Positions 54,208 to 63,631 of a stretch of 64,000 nt of DNA are shown here, in pieces. Source of the DNA: Cytophagales bacterium (GTDB lineage Bacteria > Bacteroidota > Bacteroidia > Cytophagales > Cyclobacteriaceae); contig JAWPMT010000005.1 in NCBI GenBank assembly GCA_033344775.1, forward strand, positions 851,501-915,500, given 5' to 3'. The notes below the pieces were generated by a model, which saw only the letters and a program-made list of their open reading frames with translations, was not told where the DNA came from and ran no database searches. The position numbers and the translations under genes were made by a program. The number at the start of each line of letters is the position of its first letter. The stretch's first letter is position 1.

Positions 54208-56010
54208 ATGAAAATGAATACCATTCGAGGGCGGATTTTATTTGGTTATTTATTACTTACTGCAGCCATATTGACCATCATGGGCTTGTCCTATTGGTTG
54301 TTGCTGCAACATCGGAACATATCTGATGCAGAACATCAGGTCAACACGGTATATACACACTATTTGGAATTGGCGCAGGAGTGTCAAAACGTATTGCATG
54401 TGGATGTCCGAACCCCTTCATTTCATCAAGTTGAGAATACCGAGCACCTACAGTCCATCAACGCTGCATTCGAACGGCTATCCTCATCTATGATGGTACT
54501 CGAAGAAAGTCCAATTCCGGAATTTCGCTATTTCCACGAAAAATTCATCAAACTCGATACGTTAATCTCTGACTACCATCACCTCTATCAAGAACTTGTT
54601 CAACTTTATCATGAAAAGGGTTTTACCAATACAGGGCTTGCAGGCTTGATGCGACAAAAGATCCATGAATTAGAGAAAACACACCAATTCATTACCTTAT
54701 CAGATGTTTTGCAATTACGCCGCTTAGAAAAAGACTACTTCTTGAGGAATGACTACACCTACGTTTTAGCTCATCAAAATCTGGTTGAGTCCATCTTACC
54801 TAACATACCAAAAGGCCATAAGGAAGCAGTTTTACTTGAAGCATACGCTGAACTTTTTTACAAGATCATCAAGCTTGAAGGAATCATTGGTAATGAAAAA
54901 GACGGGATGGTTGCTGCCTTATTCGATACCCAAGAGAAAGTTGGGACACAGTTGACCCAGGCCCAGGGAGAAATGAAATCTACTGCAGGTATTTTGATTC
55001 AAAACTTATTTATCAACCTGGGATTAGCTGTATTAGTCTGCATTCTTATCACTGTTTTTTCAATCGTCTTCCTGCCTCCTTTAATCGTAAGGCCCATTAA
55101 ACGATTAAGCACCTCCATGCAAGACATCATCGAAAATGACTTTAAAGAGGAGATCGGTCCTAACAGTAACAAAGGAATAGTGGAGATTGATGAACTCTCG
55201 TCAGCTTACAAGACGCTGTTAATCCAAATCCGCAATCAGTTTGAGCATGTCAATCATCAAAACGAGGAGCTTCGTCAGCTGAATGAAAAGCTTACGATTT
55301 CAGAATCCAAAGCCACAGAACTGGCGAAGATGAAAGATAAATTCTTCTCTATTCTGTCACATGATCTACGGGGCCCAATGAGTACGGCACTCATGTTTTT
55401 ATCTGCCCTCAAAGAAGATCCGGAGAGTATGTCGAAACAAAGAATGGAAAGGTTCTTTATCAAGCTCAATGAAAACTTTACGAATCTGAATAACCTGATG
55501 GTCAATCTGCTTAACTGGGCTCGATCACAGATGCAGGCCATTCACGTAAACTCCGACAAGGTCAATCTATGTGAAGTAGCCAATAGAAATATCGCATTGT
55601 TTGCAGAACAACTCGAAGAAAAGGACCTCTCTTGTGAACTACTTTCCGACAAACCTGCTTTTAGTCTGGCTGACCAGAATATGATTGACTTTGTGATCCG
55701 GAATTTACTTTCTAATGCCATCAAGTTCACACCTGAAAAAGGAATGATCAAAATTCAGATGGAACAAGGAGAACATCAAACGGTGGTGAAAATCACTGAT
55801 TCAGGTGTCGGTATGTCTGATGATCAAATTCACCGCCTTTTCGTTTCTGAAGAACATTTGAGCACAAATGGTACAGCGAATGAAATAGGCACCGGACTAG
55901 GATTGTCGCTTTGTCGTGAGTTTATTGAGCAGAATAAGGGTGAATTAAGTGTCACCTCAATCAAGGACCAGGGCACCACATTTTGCATTCACCTGCCAGC
56001 AGCAGCCTGA
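54208..56010 (+). CDS. Sensor histidine kinase with HAMP-like linker
   Basis: A 600-residue inner-membrane kinase. Helix 1 spans about 11-31. A long helical periplasmic domain (about 35-265) is of the four-helix-bundle sensor type. Helix 2 lies at about 267-292 with a HAMP segment after it (PIKRLSTSMQDII). A coiled segment leads to HisKA with H385 in ILSHDLRGPM. The ATPase domain has NLLSNAIKFT, DSGVGMS and GTGLGLSLCREFIE. No response regulator is adjacent, so it is an orphan kinase. Confidence 0.9.
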   Translation: MKMNTIRGRILFGYLLLTAAILTIMGLSYWLLLQHRNISDAEHQVNTVYTHYLELAQECQNVLHVDVRTPSFHQVENTEHLQSINAAFERLSSSMMVLEESPIPEFRYFHEKFIKLDTLISDYHHLYQELVQLYHEKGFTNTGLAGLMRQKIHELEKTHQFITLSDVLQLRRLEKDYFLRNDYTYVLAHQNLVESILPNIPKGHKEAVLLEAYAELFYKIIKLEGIIGNEKDGMVAALFDTQEKVGTQLTQAQGEMKSTAGILIQNLFINLGLAVLVCILITVFSIVFLPPLIVRPIKRLSTSMQDIIENDFKEEIGPNSNKGIVEIDELSSAYKTLLIQIRNQFEHVNHQNEELRQLNEKLTISESKATELAKMKDKFFSILSHDLRGPMSTALMFLSALKEDPESMSKQRMERFFIKLNENFTNLNNLMVNLLNWARSQMQAIHVNSDKVNLCEVANRNIALFAEQLEEKDLSCELLSDKPAFSLADQNMIDFVIRNLLSNAIKFTPEKGMIKIQMEQGEHQTVVKITDSGVGMSDDQIHRLFVSEEHLSTNGTANEIGTGLGLSLCREFIEQNKGELSVTSIKDQGTTFCIHLPAAA

Positions 56011-56011
56011 C

Positions 56012-56818
56012 TTATTCCCCTGATGCTTGTTCAATCAGACCTGGGATATCCTCGACATTGACAAGCCCTGCCAGAAACAAAGCCCACTGACGGTACATCT
56101 GCGGATAATACATAGCAGTACCGGGAATGTGTTTGATCCCTTTGGCTTGACAATGGCCCATCAAGTATTGTCCGGGCATTTCGTGATCAAATGCCACTTG
56201 CGCCCCTTCCACAGCCTCCAAAAATCCCGGAGCTTCTTCCAAAGGCTTGTCGGTCACCGGCGAGGCATTTATGAATAGTTGCTTGGGACTTCCGTCATGC
56301 GGCTTCAAACCATATTGCTCATTGATCTGGACTACTGCTTCGCTTCTTCGGCCTGTTACATAGACCTTGAGGCCCATGCTTTTAAGGACATGATAAACCA
56401 CATTGAATACACCACCATACCCATAAACAAGGGCTGTTTCGATGTTCAACCCTGCAATCCCTTCTTTGATCGCCTGCTCAAACCCATATGCATCCGTATT
56501 GTAGCCTAGGAGTCGATCACCTTTTCGAATGACTGTATTGACCGACTGTACACGCGCCGCTAAATCATCCAGTTCATCGAGGTGATGAATGACCTTTCCT
56601 TTGATGTCTTTGGAAATGGCGCCGCCAATGGCACCTAATCCACTAATAGCATTCACAAAATCATCTGGTAGGATCTTTGTCGCATCATCCTTCGCGGAGA
56701 TAGGCAGGTAGGCAATATTTAATCCCAAAATGTCCTGCAAAAGGCGCTCATAACGGCGGATAGACGTAGGCCTACCAGAGGTAGAAATGATGTATTTTGT
56801 CCCAGTTGTAATGTTCAT
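56012..56818 (-). CDS. Shikimate dehydrogenase-like (AroE-family) protein
   Basis: A 268-residue soluble protein of the AroE superfamily. The N-terminal substrate domain has GGAISKDIKGKVIHH, in place of the usual NVTIPhK, and VNTVIRKGDRLLGYNTDAYGF with the conserved Asn-Thr-Asp. The nucleotide domain carries VYGYGGVFNVV and YVTGRRSEA. The altered substrate loop suggests a shikimate/quinate-like or divergent substrate rather than the main aroE. It overlaps the amidase gene by 4 bp and follows it. Confidence 0.75.
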   Translation of the reverse strand: MNITTGTKYIISTSGRPTSIRRYERLLQDILGLNIAYLPISAKDDATKILPDDFVNAISGLGAIGGAISKDIKGKVIHHLDELDDLAARVQSVNTVIRKGDRLLGYNTDAYGFEQAIKEGIAGLNIETALVYGYGGVFNVVYHVLKSMGLKVYVTGRRSEAVVQINEQYGLKPHDGSPKQLFINASPVTDKPLEEAPGFLEAVEGAQVAFDHEMPGQYLMGHCQAKGIKHIPGTAMYYPQMYRQWALFLAGLVNVEDIPGLIEQASGE

Positions 56819-57801
56819 CTTTCCTTAAAGTTTTTCATCAACCCCTCACCGATCCATTTGGCTAAAGCTTCCCTATTGTCATCGATGAGTATCCTGCGTT
56901 GATCTTTAGAGTTGACGATGTTCCCTAATTCGATAAAAACTGCTGCCGGACTGGTATTCTTCAACACAAACAAACTACTGCGTGGTTTGACAGAACCACG
57001 ATACGTCCGATTAGGTTGAAATTCTTTGTAGTTCCGATCGAAGGTCTTCAAGATATCATCAGCAAGTTTTTTCCCTCTGCGGCTGCTCGGATAGTGGTAG
57101 AAAAACACATCTACATTTTCATTGGTGGCTCGGCTGTCCACATGAATCACAACCATTCGCTGGTATTTGGATCCTCGATGTTTCCGATAAAGGCTATTAA
57201 TGATGTCTGAACGCTGTTCCAGACGTTTGACCTGACTTCTTGGAATGCTTCCTCGAGTGTACGCATATTCATCCTTATCACAGGGCAGATAAGGGCCATC
57301 GCGAATCCCATCATTATCATCACGAACAATGAAGTAGACCAGGGCATTGCGTTGAATCAACCAACGGGCCAGTCTCAGCGTCACATCATACGCATACTCA
57401 TCTTCGCATAAATCACCATTTGTTCGCTCAGCAACCGCACCTGGATCCGGACCTCCATGACCAGACACCAGATAAAAAACACTCCCTTCTAATTCATTAC
57501 TGAGGATCTTTAGCCGTTCATGTTCTTTGCCAAAAATTGGATAAACCCGCCATTCTTCCTTCGGAACTACTACCCATTGAGGATTGATTTGATAAGAAAC
57601 ATCTTTCAATAAGGATTCATTCGCCCCAAGCCGTGAAGCATTTAATTTGACAAATTCGGTTTTGAATTTTCTATCTACTCCGTTTCGCTCCAGGAAACCA
57701 TAAATGCCTTCACCTGAAAGTGGCGTAGCTCGTTTTAACTCCTGCGCATTTAGTGACAGACTGGCCACCAACATTCCGATCAACAGTGCCTTTTTGATCA
57801 T
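56815..57801 (-). CDS. N-acetylmuramoyl-L-alanine amidase (Amidase_3)
   Basis: About 328 residues from the ATG at 57801, which gives a clear signal peptide (MIKKALLIGMLVASLSLNAQ). The catalytic domain has the zinc-binding SGHGGPDPGA, the conserved Glu before the helix (CEDEYAYDV), VIHVDSRATN and the final catalytic Glu in FIELGNIVNSKDQ. It cleaves the amide between N-acetylmuramic acid and L-alanine in the periplasm. Residues ~28-125 form an N-terminal segment without a clear family. Confidence 0.85.
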   Translation of the reverse strand: MIKKALLIGMLVASLSLNAQELKRATPLSGEGIYGFLERNGVDRKFKTEFVKLNASRLGANESLLKDVSYQINPQWVVVPKEEWRVYPIFGKEHERLKILSNELEGSVFYLVSGHGGPDPGAVAERTNGDLCEDEYAYDVTLRLARWLIQRNALVYFIVRDDNDGIRDGPYLPCDKDEYAYTRGSIPRSQVKRLEQRSDIINSLYRKHRGSKYQRMVVIHVDSRATNENVDVFFYHYPSSRRGKKLADDILKTFDRNYKEFQPNRTYRGSVKPRSSLFVLKNTSPAAVFIELGNIVNSKDQRRILIDDNREALAKWIGEGLMKNFKER

Positions 57802-58009
57802 GCTATCTGAAAACGCAAGTATAATCAAACGTGGTGCTCTTAAAAATTACCAGTCATGAATGATCGGATTATTTGTCACTTTACTGCATTTGTGGTATCA
57901 CATTTTGATCAAATAGCTACAAATTCGCTTAAAAAAGGTGCTAGACAGGTAAAGAAATCTTTTATATCTTGACTCCTTTAAATAAAAACGGGCATAATTT
58001 TTTCGGAAC

Positions 58010-58543
58010 ATGAATGATAATGACCAGCATTTAGACGAACAAAGCCCTGAAGAAAGCCTTGAAGAAAATACGGATTACATCCCAAAAGGGCGAGGTTCAG
58101 AGTTGATGCGTGATGAACGTTACATCCAGGAACGACTTCAGACAAGCGAGCAGTTACTAAATGACTTAAGTTCAGAGAATCAAACCAAATACAAGCGATT
58201 GAAGAAATCGGAAATCATCATTGCTGCTACCATCCCATTTGCAGTAACACTTTCCAGTATTTCCCCTTTCAATGAGTCAGTATTGATGGAAACCATCCTT
58301 ACGATCTATGCAGGAATTGGCGGCGCTGTACTTGCTTTGATGAGTAACGTTCTGAAAATGGGTGGCTTCTATGACAAATGGATGGAGTACCGCAGCAGGG
58401 CCGAGCTTTTGAAAAGAGAAGAATACCTGTATGTCACCAACATGCCACCTTACGAAAGCCTTGACGCGTTTCCGGTACTGGTAGAACGCGTAGAGCAAAT
58501 TTTGAACGAACCTGAGGAAGAAACCGGAAATCAAGATGGCTAA
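58010..58543 (+). CDS. SLATT-like (DUF4231-type) two-helix membrane protein
   Basis: A 177-residue protein. An acidic N-tail is followed by RYIQERLQTSEQLLNDLS and KYKRLKKSEIIIAATIPFAV, two membrane helices (about 67-84 and 91-112), then GGFYDKWMEYRSRAELLKREEYLYVTNMPPY and VLVERVEQIL. This is the DUF4231/SLATT pattern. SLATT proteins are predicted pore-forming effectors coupled to nucleotide- or SLOG-type sensors in conflict systems. It is the first gene of the operon; a possible TTG/TAATTTTT promoter lies at 57969-58002. Confidence 0.8.
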   Translation: MNDNDQHLDEQSPEESLEENTDYIPKGRGSELMRDERYIQERLQTSEQLLNDLSSENQTKYKRLKKSEIIIAATIPFAVTLSSISPFNESVLMETILTIYAGIGGAVLALMSNVLKMGGFYDKWMEYRSRAELLKREEYLYVTNMPPYESLDAFPVLVERVEQILNEPEEETGNQDG

Positions 58544-59108
58544 GCAAAAGAAATTCGAAGGCACAACGCTCAACTACGAACCTATCAAGCGAAAACTCCC
58601 ACTGCTAGCCGATGAAAAATACGTCCAGGAGCGGGTTCAGGATCAAATTGACTGGCACAAGCGCAAGAGTGAGTTGATGCACAAGAAATTTAACCGACTC
58701 AAAAATATCGATACGGTGGTTGCTTCCCTGGTCCCCGTCACGTTAAGTATACACAGTGCTTTAGGTGGAATAGGTGCCGGTGGTTATGGCCACACAGGGG
58801 AAGTGCTCCTGAAGATGATCACTGCAGCGGCAGGTGTATGGCTGACCATATCATCAGGCTTTTTTGAGGTCGAAGGGTACGAAAAGAAGGCCAAGGATTA
58901 CAAAAAGCTCTACAAAAAACTCGAGACAGAAAAATTCAAATACCTGACCCGAACCGAACCTTACGATGAAGACGATGCCTATGGCAAAATCGTGATGAAT
59001 GTTGAAAATCAGCTGCACCTTGATGTAATGAACTACTTCAAAGCGGAGGCCAATCAGTCTGGCGAAGAGGACGAAAAAGAAGATAAAAAGACAAAGTCAA
59101 ATAAATAA
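58536..59108 (+). CDS. Second SLATT-like two-helix membrane protein
   Basis: A 190-residue protein. KYVQERVQDQIDWHKRKSEL and KKFNRLKNIDTVVASLVPV correspond to the same positions in the first protein. Helices lie at about 57-72 and 92-110; FFEVEGYEKKAKDYKKLYKKLETEKFKYLTRTEPY matches the DUF4231 C-terminal part. A charged tail (EDEKEDKKTKSNK) ends it. The two paralogues differ enough to suggest a heteromer. The start overlaps the first gene by 8 bp. Confidence 0.75.
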   Translation: MAKQKKFEGTTLNYEPIKRKLPLLADEKYVQERVQDQIDWHKRKSELMHKKFNRLKNIDTVVASLVPVTLSIHSALGGIGAGGYGHTGEVLLKMITAAAGVWLTISSGFFEVEGYEKKAKDYKKLYKKLETEKFKYLTRTEPYDEDDAYGKIVMNVENQLHLDVMNYFKAEANQSGEEDEKEDKKTKSNK

Positions 59109-59126
59109 AATCATAAAGACCAGCTT

Positions 59127-59528
59127 ATGAAAGTATTTCTTGATGGCACAGAAAACGGATCTACATGGCGACAACAGCTGATCCCACAACTTGAAGATAA
59201 AGGCATAGAATTTTTCGACCCTACGATTCAGGCACGATCAAAGCGATCATATCAGGAAGAATTGGATCAGAAAAAACAGTCGGATTTTCATCTTTATCTC
59301 ATCACTCCCAAGATGGACGACTTTGAAAACATTTCAGAACTCATTGAAGACTCTAATAAAAATCCGCAGAAGACCTTGTTTCATTTCATGGAGGCAGATG
59401 AAAATGACGCATTCAACACCCACCAGATCAAATCACTCAAGCGTGTAGGCGAAATGGTTGAGAAGAATGGAGGTATTTGGTGCAAGGAAATTGATGAAAT
59501 TTTTAATACGCTAACCGCAACCCAATGA
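59127..59528 (+). CDS. Nucleoside 2-deoxyribosyltransferase-like protein
   Basis: A 133-residue single-domain protein that follows the nucleoside-deoxyribosyltransferase-like (Nuc_deoxyrib_tr_2) pattern: MKVFLDGTENGSTWRQQLIPQL, a FDP strand end, SDFHLYLITPK, ENISELIEDSN with a candidate catalytic Glu (E71) and KTLFHF. The same domain heads the next gene product, where the motif signature is better kept. Related domains in conflict systems are proposed to hydrolyse or sense nucleotides. It may act as a regulator of the big protein. It overlaps the next gene by 4 bp (ATGA). Confidence 0.75.
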   Translation: MKVFLDGTENGSTWRQQLIPQLEDKGIEFFDPTIQARSKRSYQEELDQKKQSDFHLYLITPKMDDFENISELIEDSNKNPQKTLFHFMEADENDAFNTHQIKSLKRVGEMVEKNGGIWCKEIDEIFNTLTATQ

Positions 59529-62500
59529 AAGTTTTCTTAGGCGGAACAGTAGCGGATTCAACCTGGAGACAGGAACTCATGCCTCTGCTCACCATCGACT
59601 ATTTCAATCCGGTGGTAGACGACTGGAATGAGGAAGCGTATCAACGAGAGTTGTATGAACGTGAACATTGCGAATACAACCTCTATGTGATCACTCCCAA
59701 GCTAATCGGCTACTACTCCATCGCCGAGATCATGGATGATGCCATGAAAAAATCAGATCGAACGATCTATTGTTTTTTCAACGAAGATGGCAATTCAGAG
59801 TTCTCTCCTGCACAGATCATTTCTCTGGAAGAATTGGGCCGAAAAGTCAGTTCCTATGGATCGGTATGGGCCAGATCACTTCAGGAAATAGCAGACTTTC
59901 TGAACTATGCCGGGGGATACGGGAAGGACGATAAAACCAATGAGCAGATCAAATTAGAATCAGATTACTTTGCCGGATACAAAACCATCAATCAGGCGAC
60001 CGAACAATGGTTAAAGGGCAATGAAGACGATAATCGACTCTGGTCAGGCACCAAACTGAGTCAGGGACTCATCACCTGGAAAAAATTACAAATCAAGCCA
60101 GCGGATCATCTGCCGGATCTCACCACTGACATGCAGCGATTCATCGATGGTGGCATTGCATTAGGTGAATCCAGCCGGAAGGTAAATTTATTCATTTCCT
60201 ACTCAAGAGATCCAAGTACTCCCCTTGCCCGTGGCATGTACGAGCATTTGAAGGAGAAGTACGACGTATGGTATGACAAAGTCAGCATCCCTCACGGCGA
60301 AGATTTTAAGATTTCCATAGAAAAGGGCATCCGAAATTGCGACAACTTCCTGTACATCATCAGTACTAGAGCGGTCTTGTCTCCCTATTGCCAGGCTGAA
60401 CTGGACACAGCTAAGGAATATGGCAAGAGGATCATCCCTATTCAACAGGAAATGGATGTTGAAAATGATCTTATCGATGCAGACATTCGGGACATCAACC
60501 GCATTTTCCCAGAAGAAACTGGCAAAGATCAATGGAACTATGCGGCTCTTGAGGAACAGATCCAAAAAGTAGCCAGTTTGGAGCAGGAATTGGTCAGTAC
60601 ACACACCAATTTCCTTCGTAGGGGTGTCACCTGGAAAATGGAAGACTTCAATACCAAGGTATTGATGTACAACGAGGACATCCAGCAATATGAGAAATGG
60701 TCTCATGAATTGCAGGAAGCCAGGATCTTAACCAATCCCATCACTCCAATCCACCAATCTTATTACAGCGAATCATTTGCCTTTAGCGAGCTGGGATACC
60801 GGGAATTTTGGATTGCTGGTGAAGATCTTGCTGTAGAAAAAATTGTCAAAGACGGCTTCTCTGTCGGTTCCGATCCAAGAAATGGTTCTCCGGATGGGCT
60901 TTTCAAAGCCATGAACTTTTTGTTCATCCTAAATGATGACAGTAGTACACACAATGTCTATAAAGAACAACTTCAGCATGCACGAGATCAGGGAACACCC
61001 ATCTTCATCGTCAACATGGGTCTTGCGGAAAAAGACGAAGCCTTTGAGATACTTCCCGACGTAAAATGGATTGATGGTTCTGACGGACTAGATGATAATG
61101 AAATAGAACTCTTAAAGTCTGAAGTAGCTGTAACTATCGGAAATGAATTCAGATACTACAAGAGTCCGGGTTACCTCTCAATGAGTGCGCGTCACTGGTC
61201 AACAAGAAACAAACAGAACTCCGACCTGATGCGGGGAAGCATGTTGTCCTATTTCCTTTATTATCAGCAAACATATCCGCTCAAATTATCGGACACAACT
61301 AAGGAGTACCTTGAAGCTTCCAAAGCGGTCACTGATCATACACCGTACGATGTATTCATCTGTCGGCAAAAGTGCAAGATGAATTTTTCGATGTGGCTGG
61401 GCATCCAGATGTTGAATCAAAAACTCACCTCCTGGAACCAGCATGATTACCTCACTGGGGACGTCACTGAATTGCGAGATGAGATCCAGGCAGGTATTAA
61501 GAACTCTCTCAACTTCGTATTGATCCTCTCCCAAGACCAGGGAGATATCCGTGAAGACGAATGGATCATGTTCCAATTGGAAGAGGCCAAGCGCCTGGAA
61601 AAGCGGATTTTCATTGTGAAAAATGACCTGGGTATGGAGCTCGGGGACTTTGATCAATACCAAACGGTCGATTTTACGGCCAATCCGCAGCAAGCTTCCT
61701 TTGAGCTGATCAACATGCTCACCACAGATCAGGCTTTCATGAAATTCTTCAATGAGATCTTTCCTACTGCCCTGCAGTGGAGTGAGCGTGAAGATAAATC
61801 GGCCAGAGATCTGCTACTCAGTGGATTTCCCTTGGACAATGCCGAGAACCAGTTAGAAGGACATGAACAGGATGTTCCCGAGACTTTTCAGAAGTTCATC
61901 AAGGCCAGTCGTCATGAAAGCAATTTAAGAGCAAAAAGAAAGCGCTACACACGAATTGCCATTGTCCTTTTGGCCATATTCTCCTTCCTTGGCGCGATTG
62001 GAGCATTGATCCTTTGGCAACAAGCCGAGCAAGCACAATTAGCGGCCGTAAAAGCACAATTGGTAGCAGTTGAAAATGAAAAAAAGGCAACCACAGAAGC
62101 AGATCGAGCCAACAAAGAAGCGCGTAGGGCTAATAATGAAGCCCGAAGAGCCAATGATGAAGCCACCCGTGCCAATAGCGAAGCAGATCGAGCCAAATTG
62201 GCAGAAGCAGACGCTTTACAAAAGAAAGTAGAAGCAGACGCTGCTAAACTAGTGGCCATTGATAATGAGAAAAAGGCCAATAACCTCAAAACCATCGCCC
62301 GTCGCGAAAACAGGTTATCAACCTCTCTGATCTATGCTTACCAGACCCGAAATACTGAGAGTTCTTTGATCGATGAGGAATTCCCCAGGAAAGTAATTCA
62401 ATCTTATTATTTCCATCAAAATGATGGTGGGGACACCAAGAATGACCCAGACATTTTCACGGCACTTTTCCGGGTGGCTACTTCAAATCGCTATGAACCG

Positions 62501-63631
62501 GAGGTGAATATTGTTAAGAAATTCGGCAATAATGATCTCCCCTATCGGCCATTTGCGATTCACTATGCGCCACAAACGACTCATTACTACACGCTGAAGA
62601 AGCACAAACATCATACAATGCTGGATATTCGAACACGTGAGGACGAACTCGTGAATCAATATGAGTTTGTGAATACAGACTTTGAAGGTGGCGTTGTTTC
62701 CCCGGATGGCAAATATTACTGGGCATTCGGCAGAAATGGACTGCATCGATTAAGCCTGGCTGATGGAATACTGGAACGTGTGGGTCGATCTACGGAAGCG
62801 GTAAAAAAAGTAGCCATCGCGAGCATTCCAAGAAAAGAAAATGGTGTCCAGTTGTTAAACGAATACATCGTTGCTGTTTCTACAGTTGATAAGATCACAT
62901 TGTACAAAAACGTGCAAGACAAGACGACCCAATTACCCCATCCGATCAAGCGAACCGAAGATTATGTTTTCGCAGAAGCAATGGACATAGAAGGTTCATC
63001 CGGTGGTTACATGCTTTCGTACGGAAAAGGTGATAGTGTCATTACTGTCAGAGGCAGAAAACTAAATCCTCCGGATATGGCACGACCATGGATCAAAAGG
63101 CTTGACAAATCAGATACAGACCAGGTTTCCGCAATAGATATGGCCGGATTCAAAATTGCGATCGGGACACGAAGTGGCAAAGTAGCAGTTGGAGAGATTG
63201 GTCCGATCAGTCGGGATAAAACATTTGCTGTTACTCAAAAATCTAAAAGCAGGATCAAAAAGATCGTGCTGGGTAATGTCTATTTCGCGGCGATCACTTT
63301 TGGAAATCAATTGGAGAAAACGAAGCTGATCCTTAATACAATCTATAGTGAAATCAACGCCTCCGATGGATCTGGCATGGCACACGTCGAACGCGATAAT
63401 GAAGATATCATCAGTGATATCGCACTGACAGGTAGCAATTTGTTCTACGTTGAGAACAATAATTACGTGAAATTTCACACGCTCCAGGCCACTCAGATGG
63501 TGGAGCAGATCTGCAACCTACTTCAGGATTGTGATCAGGAATTTGAAATTTTTAAAACCTGGTACCAGGAAGAAACCATGGTCCAAAATGAATTAAAATT
63601 CTGTAACTGTAACGAGGAAGAAACTGAATGA
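59525..63631 (+). CDS. Multi-TIR membrane protein with deoxyribosyltransferase-like head and propeller-like tail
   Basis: A 1368-residue protein. Residues 1-130: deoxyribosyltransferase-like domain (LYVITPKL, YSIAEIMDD with E68). 160-215: a helical linker with LWSGTKLSQGLITWKKL. 219-345: TIR1 with NLFISYSRD and SPYCQAEL keeping the catalytic Glu E292, then a similar linker (about 365-416). 425-545: TIR2, degenerate, with Gln (Q482) at that place. 606-735: TIR3, also Gln (Q684), followed by a third linker (about 748-797). A membrane helix at 809-831 leads to an Ala/Glu-rich coiled coil (832-925) and a propeller-like region (about 930-1310) with VSPDGKYYWAF. The C-terminus is Cys-rich. Predicted: an NADase-type effector with an outside sensor. 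Confidence 0.8.
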   Translation: MKVFLGGTVADSTWRQELMPLLTIDYFNPVVDDWNEEAYQRELYEREHCEYNLYVITPKLIGYYSIAEIMDDAMKKSDRTIYCFFNEDGNSEFSPAQIISLEELGRKVSSYGSVWARSLQEIADFLNYAGGYGKDDKTNEQIKLESDYFAGYKTINQATEQWLKGNEDDNRLWSGTKLSQGLITWKKLQIKPADHLPDLTTDMQRFIDGGIALGESSRKVNLFISYSRDPSTPLARGMYEHLKEKYDVWYDKVSIPHGEDFKISIEKGIRNCDNFLYIISTRAVLSPYCQAELDTAKEYGKRIIPIQQEMDVENDLIDADIRDINRIFPEETGKDQWNYAALEEQIQKVASLEQELVSTHTNFLRRGVTWKMEDFNTKVLMYNEDIQQYEKWSHELQEARILTNPITPIHQSYYSESFAFSELGYREFWIAGEDLAVEKIVKDGFSVGSDPRNGSPDGLFKAMNFLFILNDDSSTHNVYKEQLQHARDQGTPIFIVNMGLAEKDEAFEILPDVKWIDGSDGLDDNEIELLKSEVAVTIGNEFRYYKSPGYLSMSARHWSTRNKQNSDLMRGSMLSYFLYYQQTYPLKLSDTTKEYLEASKAVTDHTPYDVFICRQKCKMNFSMWLGIQMLNQKLTSWNQHDYLTGDVTELRDEIQAGIKNSLNFVLILSQDQGDIREDEWIMFQLEEAKRLEKRIFIVKNDLGMELGDFDQYQTVDFTANPQQASFELINMLTTDQAFMKFFNEIFPTALQWSEREDKSARDLLLSGFPLDNAENQLEGHEQDVPETFQKFIKASRHESNLRAKRKRYTRIAIVLLAIFSFLGAIGALILWQQAEQAQLAAVKAQLVAVENEKKATTEADRANKEARRANNEARRANDEATRANSEADRAKLAEADALQKKVEADAAKLVAIDNEKKANNLKTIARRENRLSTSLIYAYQTRNTESSLIDEEFPRKVIQSYYFHQNDGGDTKNDPDIFTALFRVATSNRYEPEVNIVKKFGNNDLPYRPFAIHYAPQTTHYYTLKKHKHHTMLDIRTREDELVNQYEFVNTDFEGGVVSPDGKYYWAFGRNGLHRLSLADGILERVGRSTEAVKKVAIASIPRKENGVQLLNEYIVAVSTVDKITLYKNVQDKTTQLPHPIKRTEDYVFAEAMDIEGSSGGYMLSYGKGDSVITVRGRKLNPPDMARPWIKRLDKSDTDQVSAIDMAGFKIAIGTRSGKVAVGEIGPISRDKTFAVTQKSKSRIKKIVLGNVYFAAITFGNQLEKTKLILNTIYSEINASDGSGMAHVERDNEDIISDIALTGSNLFYVENNNYVKFHTLQATQMVEQICNLLQDCDQEFEIFKTWYQEETMVQNELKFCNCNEEETE

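Noticed and set aside
61945-62295. Minus-strand frame rich in Ala/Ser/Leu
   Set aside because: It is the reverse of the low-complexity coiled-coil coding region of the TIR protein.
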